NCBI GenBank assembly: GCA_937864815.1
Contig: CALMJY010000086.1
Location: forward strand, 1-48,209
Length of the DNA: 48,209 nt
Source of the DNA: an uncultured Bacteroidota bacterium
GTDB taxonomy: Bacteria > Bacteroidota > Bacteroidia > Bacteroidales > VadinHA17
Reading direction: 5' to 3'
The translations under genes were made by a program, and so were the position numbers. Positions within the stretch are counted from its first letter, which is position 1; every line of letters starts with the position of its first letter. Under the pieces are notes generated by a model, which saw only the letters and a list, made by a program, of their open reading frames with translations, was not told the DNA's origin and ran no database searches. Below are positions 20,112 through 27,421 of the stretch, piece after piece.

Positions 20112-21662
20112 TCAGCTAACCACTTCTACATCAATATTCAGTAGTTTGCCCAGCTTTACAAGCTGTCCGGAATAATCTCCATAAACCCATGGAAGATGGT
20201 TACCGTAATCAGCCTGTTTTCTGACGTATTCCCTGGCTGTGCCACTATCCTTGCCAACCATATAGGCAATGTCATGGCATCCGATTGTTTCATCATCCCA
20301 GCCCTTTGAATCAACCAGGGTACCTTTCAGAACCAGGATGCCGGTTCCTGCAGGATTCATCCTGGCAATTGTTATATCCTTCACATCATTATTCATAAAA
20401 TCCACAATGGCCTTGGTGCCGAATCCTGAATCAGTAAAGTGGGATAGCTGGTAAGGAAGACCCGGCTTGTCATAACCGTTCATTTTAATACCGGGCACGC
20501 TGTGATTAACAGCCATGGTGCCCTTGCCTTTTTCGGGATAGTAAAACATGTTACCGAAATGGGGTGACTTATTTGACAGTAACATAAGCATATGCATAGG
20601 AAGCAATCCACCCAGGTCACCTTCACAGGCAGAAGGAATGCCCAAATCTTTCAGCATGGTATGAATCAGGCAGGGTGTGATGCCCCATTTCTGAGGCAGC
20701 CTGCTTGTGCAGAACTCAAAACACTCAATTGTGAAAGCATTGCATTTGTGCTGTTTCATCAGGCTTACAACAGTCTGATAGAATTCCATACTGTTAACCA
20801 CATATTTTTTGTCAATAAATGACCGGCTTGCGCCACCATAAACAGTGTCGGCCATTTTCAAAGCCTCCGGCTTCATGTTTTTATCGCTCCTGATTCTTTC
20901 CATCTCATTTGACAGATCGGCATATGGGATGTTTATAAGCTGAATCCCAAATTTTTCTCTGAGTTTTTCCGGTTCGTTAATTCCGGCGATGCTGCAAACA
21001 GATGGCCATTTCCAGTCTGTCGGGAAAAGTATTCTTGTTTCAGCAAAATTCTTTCTTGCTTTTAAAAGGCTGAAAATCTGGTTTATATCTTCAATTTCGT
21101 CAGGAATATAACACTCGATACCCCTGCTGCGGCAATAGGCAGCCACATCTACAGTTCTGCAGCTCGGTCCGCTGCTTATGACTACAGGCTTCCTGTACCT
21201 TGAGGCTACATTAAAGTTTGAAATGGAACAACCGTAAGGATTAATAAGAAGGACATCCGCTTTTTTTGCATCTTCCTCTATTTTTTTATATTCCTCTTCC
21301 GTTATTTTGAAATCCTCCATGAAGAATATCTGTCCCGGTTCAAGCATTGTGACAAGCGATTTGTCAATTTTATCACTGGTCACAAACTTTCTGAACGAGA
21401 TGAGCTGATCTTCTGCTGCCTTCAGTTCCTGTTCCTTGGTCTCCCCTTTCCATCTGCAGGGCCCTTCCCATATAGCTGTGTGATACATTGCAGTTATAAC
21501 CGGTTTGACAACAAGCTTGCTAAGGTAAGGACTCGGAATATCAATACTGACTGGTATCCCGGTACTGCTCTCGAATAAGCTGTTCATATAGAGACCATTT
21601 ATTATGGCTGAACCTGTGACAGAGGCAATGGTGCCCTGCCGGATAAATTCTCTGCGGTGCAT
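20112..21662 (-). CDS. Secreted sugar-isomerase-like protein (L-fucose isomerase-like C-terminal fold suspected)
   Basis: 516 aa; MHRREFIRQGTIASVTGSAI export signal; AFTIECFEF, PSACEGDLGGLLPMHMLMLLS resemble the fucose-isomerase-like fold. Confidence 0.55.
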   Translation of the reverse strand: MHRREFIRQGTIASVTGSAIINGLYMNSLFESSTGIPVSIDIPSPYLSKLVVKPVITAMYHTAIWEGPCRWKGETKEQELKAAEDQLISFRKFVTSDKIDKSLVTMLEPGQIFFMEDFKITEEEYKKIEEDAKKADVLLINPYGCSISNFNVASRYRKPVVISSGPSCRTVDVAAYCRSRGIECYIPDEIEDINQIFSLLKARKNFAETRILFPTDWKWPSVCSIAGINEPEKLREKFGIQLINIPYADLSNEMERIRSDKNMKPEALKMADTVYGGASRSFIDKKYVVNSMEFYQTVVSLMKQHKCNAFTIECFEFCTSRLPQKWGITPCLIHTMLKDLGIPSACEGDLGGLLPMHMLMLLSNKSPHFGNMFYYPEKGKGTMAVNHSVPGIKMNGYDKPGLPYQLSHFTDSGFGTKAIVDFMNNDVKDITIARMNPAGTGILVLKGTLVDSKGWDDETIGCHDIAYMVGKDSGTAREYVRKQADYGNHLPWVYGDYSGQLVKLGKLLNIDVEVVS

Positions 21663-21717
21663 AGTTTAAGGTTTAGGTTATTGTTATAAAATTAACAGAA
21701 TTAAACGGATAATATGC

Positions 21718-21995
21718 ATATTAAGTATGAGATTCTTCGCTCCACTTTGTTTCGCTCAGAATGACAGGTAATTGTATACTAAGGGGCTGTAGAAAAAGTC
21801 TTTTAACCGCAAAGTACGCAAAGTAATGCATAAAGTGCGCAAAGTTAAATCACTGACAATTTGGCCTTTGCGTCCTTAGCGTAAAACCTTTGTTACCTTT
21901 GCGGTTAATGGATTTGTACTTTTTCTACATCCCCAACACCTAAACACTGTAAATAATTGTCATTCTGAGCGAAGCGAAGAATCTTATACTTATTA
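21718..21995. repeat. Inverted repeat pair of the GATTCTTCGCT...TTTCGCTCAGAATGACA type enclosing a second palindrome
   Basis: Left arm 21718-21774 (attaagtatgagattcttcgctccactttgtttcgctcagaatgacaggtaatt); right arm 21955-21995 (aattgtcattctgagcgaagcgaagaatcttatacttatta). Confidence 0.85.
21789..21928. repeat. ~140 bp imperfect palindrome, copy C of the AACCrCArAG family
   Basis: GTAGAAAAAGTCttttaaccgcaaagtacgcaaag...cctttgttacctttgcggttaatggattTGTACTTTTTCTAC. Confidence 0.85.
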
Positions 21996-22047
21996 TCGGA
22001 CAGTACTCTAAAGTTTACAATACTCCGGATTATAGTATAACCAATTT

Positions 22048-22725
22048 CTAGTTTTCGCTGATCACCTCAAGGATAAATCCTGTTCCCCTGACAGTTCTGA
22101 TATCAATATTCTTGTCATTCTGCACATATTTCCTGAGGCGGCTGATGAATACATCCATGCTGCGTCCCAGGAAATAATCATCCTCTCCCCAAATCTCGGT
22201 AAGAATATCCTCTCTTGCAAGGATTTTGTTCTTATTTATCATAAAGTATTTCAACAACTGGGCTTCTTTAATTGTAAGTTTTTCCCGGGTTTCTCCGCAT
22301 ACGAGTTCAAGTGTATTGAATTTCAGCACAGTGTCTGATACCTTAAATTCATCATTTGATGAGGAATATGCCCTTTTGAGTACGTTGTTTATCCTTAAAA
22401 TAAGGATCTCGGGATCGAATGGTTTGGTAATATAGTCATCAGCTCCGATCTTCAGACCTCTTACAATATCCTCCCTGAGGCTCTTGGCAGTAAGAAATAT
22501 TACTGGTACATCAGGAGTGTTTTCCTTTATCTTTTCACCAAGAGTGAAACCATCCATCTCCGGCATCATTACGTCAAGCACGCAAATATCAGGTTTATCC
22601 TGAAGGAACATTTCCCATGCTTCATTCCCGTCCCTGGCATGCTTTACTGTGAAGCCGCTCATCGAGACATACTGAGCCAGTATATTACCGAAATCCCTGT
22701 CATCCTCTGCTATCAATACTTTCAT
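22048..22725 (-). CDS. OmpR/PhoB-family response regulator
   Basis: MKVLIAEDDRDFGNILAQY, CVLDVMMPEMDGF, GADDYITKPFD receiver; C-terminal wHTH SMDVFISRLRKYVQNDKNIDIRTVRGTGFIL. Confidence 0.95.
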   Translation of the reverse strand: MKVLIAEDDRDFGNILAQYVSMSGFTVKHARDGNEAWEMFLQDKPDICVLDVMMPEMDGFTLGEKIKENTPDVPVIFLTAKSLREDIVRGLKIGADDYITKPFDPEILILRINNVLKRAYSSSNDEFKVSDTVLKFNTLELVCGETREKLTIKEAQLLKYFMINKNKILAREDILTEIWGEDDYFLGRSMDVFISRLRKYVQNDKNIDIRTVRGTGFILEVISEN

Positions 22726-22745
22726 TTTACTGTGATGTTATAATA

Positions 22746-24137
22746 TTAATATGGTATATCAATTGTGAATGTGCTTCCTTTTCCCGGTTTACTGCTGACA
22801 GATACATTCCCGCCATGAGCTTCAGCTATCCTCTTAACATAATATAACCCAAGACCCAAACCTTTGAATTTGTGAATATTGCCGGTCTGTGCCCTGTAGA
22901 ATTTATCAAATATATGTTTCTGATCAGTCTTACTGATGCCGATTCCATTATCAGAGACTCTGAATATTACAGAGTTTTCATTTCTGAAGCCTTCTATATC
23001 AATAACGGGTTCATTTACAGAATATTTTACTGCATTTGAAAGGAGGTTATTAACCATTGTTGTAAAATAAACAGGATCCAGCTCTGCTTTCAGACCATTG
23101 AGGTCATACTTTTTATTGATTGTAGCATTGCTGCCTCCACCTGAACTGAAACTGTCTACAATATCATTAAGAAGATCACCAACATCAGTATTTTTTTTGT
23201 CAAGTTCAAACTGTGATCTTTCCCACATGCTTATCTCCAAAATCATGTTTATAAGCTGATTAAGATGCACGCTTTGTTTTCCGATCATTCTTGCAGTTTC
23301 AAGAATCTTTTCCTCATTGGTTATTACCTGAGGCATCTCCAGTGTTTTTCCTGCAACTGTTATTGTAGAGAGGGGAGTCTTGAGCTCATGTGTCATATTA
23401 TTGATGAAATCGGTTTTCAGGTTAGAAAGCCGTTTCTCTTCAATAAGGTTCCTGTATGCTATAATAAAGATAATTACCACAACTACTATACTGAAAATAC
23501 TCATACCAAGAAAGGCTGCCGATTCCCTGAGAATCAGTTTTTGTTTATCGGAAAAATCTATAAAGTAATCAAATCGCAGCCTGTAATAATTATCTTCCAT
23601 CTGGAACCAGTTAACCAGAATCCTCGATTTAGCATAATCAACTGCTGCCATTTTCTCAATTATTCCAGGTCTGGCAGGTAACTTAGCTCTTGCACTGTGA
23701 ATTATTGAAACAGTATCGTCAGTTATAAGATCGAGATCATTTATTACAATAGTGTAGATGAATTTTTTCTCAAGGCCCCTGAGCTCGAAATATTTGGCAA
23801 GCATCTCCGACAGATCCTGTTCCTTGTTAAGAGAATAACTGAAAAATTCGAAGATCTCCTTCTTTTTCTGATTAAGGAGGGCAGTATCCTTAATCATACG
23901 CAGCTCCCTGTTAGCCTGTTCTGAATATTTGCTCAGGACAAAACGCACGGTGTCAAAGCCATCGGTAGACATTCTCCTGTTGATAAAATAGAGTGCTTCC
24001 TGCGCCCCCATGGTGTATTTTAGTGAGAACATTTCATTTTTCTGCTTCCAGATACCTCTTATTATTAATACCTGCACCGAAGTAAGTATTATTATTGAAG
24101 TTATTCCGAGGAGCAAAATGGTGTTTCTCTTTTTCAT
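22746..24137 (-). CDS. Membrane sensor histidine kinase
   Basis: Two TM segments; HisKA NNMTHELKTPLSTITVAG; N box NLLSNAVKYS; G boxes FRVSDNGIGISKTDQKHIFDKFYRAQTGNIHKFKGLGLGLYYVKRI. Confidence 0.95.
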   Translation of the reverse strand: MKKRNTILLLGITSIIILTSVQVLIIRGIWKQKNEMFSLKYTMGAQEALYFINRRMSTDGFDTVRFVLSKYSEQANRELRMIKDTALLNQKKKEIFEFFSYSLNKEQDLSEMLAKYFELRGLEKKFIYTIVINDLDLITDDTVSIIHSARAKLPARPGIIEKMAAVDYAKSRILVNWFQMEDNYYRLRFDYFIDFSDKQKLILRESAAFLGMSIFSIVVVVIIFIIAYRNLIEEKRLSNLKTDFINNMTHELKTPLSTITVAGKTLEMPQVITNEEKILETARMIGKQSVHLNQLINMILEISMWERSQFELDKKNTDVGDLLNDIVDSFSSGGGSNATINKKYDLNGLKAELDPVYFTTMVNNLLSNAVKYSVNEPVIDIEGFRNENSVIFRVSDNGIGISKTDQKHIFDKFYRAQTGNIHKFKGLGLGLYYVKRIAEAHGGNVSVSSKPGKGSTFTIDIPY

Positions 24138-24156
24138 CCCGGTAAGTTATGTGTCT

Positions 24157-24164
24157 CAAAATTA
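24157..24164 (-). promoter_or_regulatory. Putative -7 element TAATTTTG for the kinase/regulator operon
   Basis: CAAAATTA on + strand, 20 bp upstream of the kinase ATG. Confidence 0.4.
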
Positions 24165-24200
24165 TTCAATTATTTTATAATAGTGCTTCATGCCCCAAAC

Positions 24201-24229
24201 ATTAACCCTGCATTAACCTTGTATTAACA
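24201..24229. promoter_or_regulatory. Putative OmpR/PhoB-type operator: three 7-bp direct repeats at 11-bp spacing
   Basis: ATTAACC-CTGC-ATTAACC-TTGT-ATTAACA at 24201, 24212, 24223. Confidence 0.6.
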
Positions 24230-24283
24230 CTGCAGGATGTAATGTGGCCGTATCTTTACATCATAAACAAAAAACGGGCAGTC

Positions 24284-25033
24284 ATGAAAAAGTTAAGTGT
24301 ATTTATAACAATAGTATTGTTGATATCTTCATCGTCCTTCCAGCAGATTATGGCCCAGCAGAGCGAAGCAGACAAGGAAAAGGAAAAAAAGATCCAGATG
24401 GAGATTGAGCAGCAGAAGAAAGCAATGTCGGAGCAGTATAAAGCACAGGAGGAAGCTCTGAAAGCCGCTCAGGAAGCGAAAAAAGAAGCCAAGCCAAAAT
24501 ATATAGTACCGCCACCACCTCCCCCTCCCGGTGATATGTCGGACATGGAGATTGAAGTCATCACTGAGGATTTTGAAGGTGGAGATGAGGGAAATATTAT
24601 GAAAGTATACAGAAGTAGAGGCGACAGGTCATTCAGGATTGATGAACCTATGGTGTGGTCCTCAGTCGGATCGGGAACTGCACATGCTTATGCTTTCAGC
24701 GACCACAGCCAGATGACCAGATGGGATTTTTCAAAGAATGTAAAGGAGAGCAACTTCTCGAAGGAATATGGATTTGATGTGGAAAAGGCTTCAAAATCGG
24801 TTGTGATGTCTGTAAACGGCGATTGCAAGGATGGTGAAATACGGATCAAGATAACCATGCCTAATGGTAAAACGTATTCTGAAATACTTATTGATGAATC
24901 AGGCAGCCTGAACTGGCGTAAATCATTCTCTATAACCGAGACAGAGAACCTGGATAAAGCAGGAGAGTGGAAATTCCTGATTTCAGCAACAAAGGCAACC
25001 GGCTACTTCAAAATATCGCTTCAGACAAATTAG
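24284..25033 (+). CDS. Secreted coiled-coil / polyproline protein of unknown function
   Basis: ATG at 24284 (MKKLSVFITIVLLISSSSFQQIMAQQ signal peptide); charged helix EKEKKIQMEIEQQKKAMSEQYKAQEEALKAAQEAKKEAK, then VPPPPPPPGD. Confidence 0.8.
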   Translation: MKKLSVFITIVLLISSSSFQQIMAQQSEADKEKEKKIQMEIEQQKKAMSEQYKAQEEALKAAQEAKKEAKPKYIVPPPPPPPGDMSDMEIEVITEDFEGGDEGNIMKVYRSRGDRSFRIDEPMVWSSVGSGTAHAYAFSDHSQMTRWDFSKNVKESNFSKEYGFDVEKASKSVVMSVNGDCKDGEIRIKITMPNGKTYSEILIDESGSLNWRKSFSITETENLDKAGEWKFLISATKATGYFKISLQTN

Positions 25034-25054
25034 CAGTTAGTTTTCATTCCTGGC

Positions 25055-25082
25055 AAAAGGGGCCCTCGCAAAGGCCCCTTTT
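25055..25082 (+). terminator. Intrinsic terminator
   Basis: AAAAGGGGCCctcgcaaaGGCCCCTTTT just after the 25033 stop. Confidence 0.85.
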
Positions 25083-25138
25083 CTAATTCCACCCCTAAAT
25101 GCCGCTAAAGCGGCACTAATTGAAAAGCATCAGATCTA

Positions 25139-25645
25139 AAAGCCCCCCTTGAGGCATGGGCGTTAAACTAAGCATAGCTTTATTGCAGGAAACAATGGAA
25201 TAAGTTTCCCCTCCTTTTGAAGGAGGGGTGGCCGCAACACAATGTTTATTAAATTGTTGCAATGCTTCTTTGCGGCCGGGGTGGTTGATTTTAATAATTA
25301 TATTCTTTGTTTTTCTGAAATCTTTCATTATCTCCATTCTAAATATTAAAAGTCTTTAAAATCCAATCTGTTTTCGAATCTTATAACAGTAGCAGAGTTA
25401 CATCTTATCCAAAAGATGATCCAGATAATTTAAAACTTTTATGTGAATCGGTTTTTGTTATCAACAGAAATGAATGTAAAATAATCAAATAATCAACCAC
25501 CCCGGCCGGGAAACAAACCTTGTAATAATCAGATAATCAATCGTCCCGGCCACCCCTCCTTCAAGAGGAGGGTAAACTTTTACTATCCCTAAATTTCAAC
25601 AGAAAAAGTTTTAATTTAACGCCTATGCCTTTAGGGGGTTGGTGG
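25139..25645. repeat. ~500 bp composite inverted repeat (MITE-like or paired intergenic repeats)
   Basis: Left arm gaggcatgggcgttaaa...gtttcccctccttttgaaggaggggtggccgc...ggccggggtggttgatt; right arm carries the reverse complement in mirrored order (aatcaaccaccccggcc...cccggccacccctccttcaagaggagggtaaac...ttaacgcctatgcctttaggggg). Confidence 0.85.
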
Positions 25646-25679
25646 TAAAATCGGTTTTTAAACGGCTGCTTATTTTTCC

Positions 25680-27398
25680 CTATTTTGTTTCCCCTGTTGC
25701 TTCTCCTCCCTTTACACTTTTAACATTTACAGTGTATTTGCTTCCCCCTTTTACAATCCACCGTACATCTACCTGTGAATTGCCGGGAATATTGTTTATC
25801 TCCATCCTCTGGGGATTTCTCTTCTGTTCAGTTGTCCTGTTCTGAATAATATCATCAACTATCATTCCTGAAATCACGATTCCACCTTCAAGTGAAACAT
25901 ATACAGGATGATCAATCCTGAATTTAAGGTTTGAAGCCGAATGGGTAGGCAGCATTCTGGTGTTCTCAATGGTTGCCGATACCTCCTTAAGTCCTCCTTC
26001 AATGTTTTTTACTGTGACATTTGTCACTTTCAGTAAAGGTAATTCATTTGCATTGTAAATGCAGAAAGCGGCATTCCTGTGAGCATCTGTTTCTATCATG
26101 AATCCGGGATGTAATCTTCCAAAATTTTTCCTGAAACCACCTACTTCAATCTCTCCATACAGTGGATGGTTTACTTTCTGCCAGGCGATGAATGAATCAT
26201 CGAACAACAGCAGCCTGTCAAATTCATACTGGTCTGTATTGGTTGTATCATAAAACATCAGATAGGAAGTCCACAGCTCATTTGAATATACAAACACACC
26301 GTTGCCATGCATCCAGTCGAGCTCACCTCCCCAGACTGTGTACATATCCTTCCATATAGTCAGAAGCTTGTATCCGGGAATAATCTTTTCACCTGTTTTT
26401 CCAATTTTGTTTATTGCCTCATCATCTATCCTGCTATAAGCTTCAGCTCCACCACCCGGTATGGAAGGTCCCCTTAAGATCATTCCGCCTGAGTTATGAA
26501 ATGACTGGGATCCTGCAATATTGGGATGATTCTTTACAAAGTCCCGTACCGCCTGGTTTTCAGGAAAAGTAAAAGGATATTTATCGGCACCGTTCTGAAT
26601 ATAGTTAGGCTCCCAGTTAAATCCCCAGTCGCGGTTTCCGTCATAACTTCCGGGACCATCCTCATTAATAAGACCGTCACCGTCATTATCGAAACCTTCC
26701 ATCCCGAGCAATTCATATTCTCCTTTTTCATCTGCTGCCACTCTGATCATTTTCCTCGGATCGGAGGGATCAACCTTCATATTTCCTTTCGGACTTCTGA
26801 TCCTCATCATCGAAATTTCCTTATCTCCATTAAGATCGTCGTATCCGTCTTCATCAACCAGTCCGTCTCGGTCATTATCTCTCGGAGCAAGTCCCGAGCG
26901 TGGGGGAACTGTTGCGGAGGTGAAATATTCTCGCCCGTCGGGATTAATGGTAGGGGCTATATAAAATGTTTTCTCAGCAAGTAGTTTCCTGATGAATTCA
27001 TTTTCATCATACATTTCGCAGAGATACCATGCGGTGTACATTGCCATTTCAGTTCCCTGGAGCTCAATTGAGTGAATATTACCATCTATCCAGAATCCGG
27101 GTTTGGCAGCAGGATCCTTAACCTTTTTGTCACTTATGGTAAGCAGACAGATATTCCTTCCCTGGTATGATTTGCCTATTATTTCCATTGAGACCAGGTC
27201 AGGATAGGCCTTTGCCAGTCTTGTGCAGAGATCTGTAATTCCCTCGTTTGTATAATACTTATTCCATGAAGCCTGCACTTTAGGATTGGCAGGAGAACCG
27301 GCTGCCTTGTAAAAGAGCAGGTCACTCTGTGATAACAGGACTTCAGGTAAAAACAGAAAAATGACCGATGCCAGTGAGAACAATATATATCTTTTCAT
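25680..27398 (-). CDS. M14 family zinc carboxypeptidase, secreted
   Basis: Signal peptide; zinc ligands in WIDGNIHSIELQG (HxxE) and SQSFHNSGG; NPDGREY; DNDRDGLVDEDG and DNDGDGLINEDG Ca-type loops. Confidence 0.88.
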   Translation of the reverse strand: MKRYILFSLASVIFLFLPEVLLSQSDLLFYKAAGSPANPKVQASWNKYYTNEGITDLCTRLAKAYPDLVSMEIIGKSYQGRNICLLTISDKKVKDPAAKPGFWIDGNIHSIELQGTEMAMYTAWYLCEMYDENEFIRKLLAEKTFYIAPTINPDGREYFTSATVPPRSGLAPRDNDRDGLVDEDGYDDLNGDKEISMMRIRSPKGNMKVDPSDPRKMIRVAADEKGEYELLGMEGFDNDGDGLINEDGPGSYDGNRDWGFNWEPNYIQNGADKYPFTFPENQAVRDFVKNHPNIAGSQSFHNSGGMILRGPSIPGGGAEAYSRIDDEAINKIGKTGEKIIPGYKLLTIWKDMYTVWGGELDWMHGNGVFVYSNELWTSYLMFYDTTNTDQYEFDRLLLFDDSFIAWQKVNHPLYGEIEVGGFRKNFGRLHPGFMIETDAHRNAAFCIYNANELPLLKVTNVTVKNIEGGLKEVSATIENTRMLPTHSASNLKFRIDHPVYVSLEGGIVISGMIVDDIIQNRTTEQKRNPQRMEINNIPGNSQVDVRWIVKGGSKYTVNVKSVKGGEATGETK

Positions 27399-27421
27399 TA
27401 TAAGAATACTTTTATTATTTA

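Noticed and set aside
25116-25337. 73-aa - strand ORF in the track
   Set aside because: It translates through the inverted-repeat arm (NHPGRKEAL...TPPSKGG); typical spurious ORF from this repeat type.
26526-26984. 152-aa + strand ORF antisense to the M14 peptidase
   Set aside because: Shadow of the conserved DxDxDG-rich coding region.
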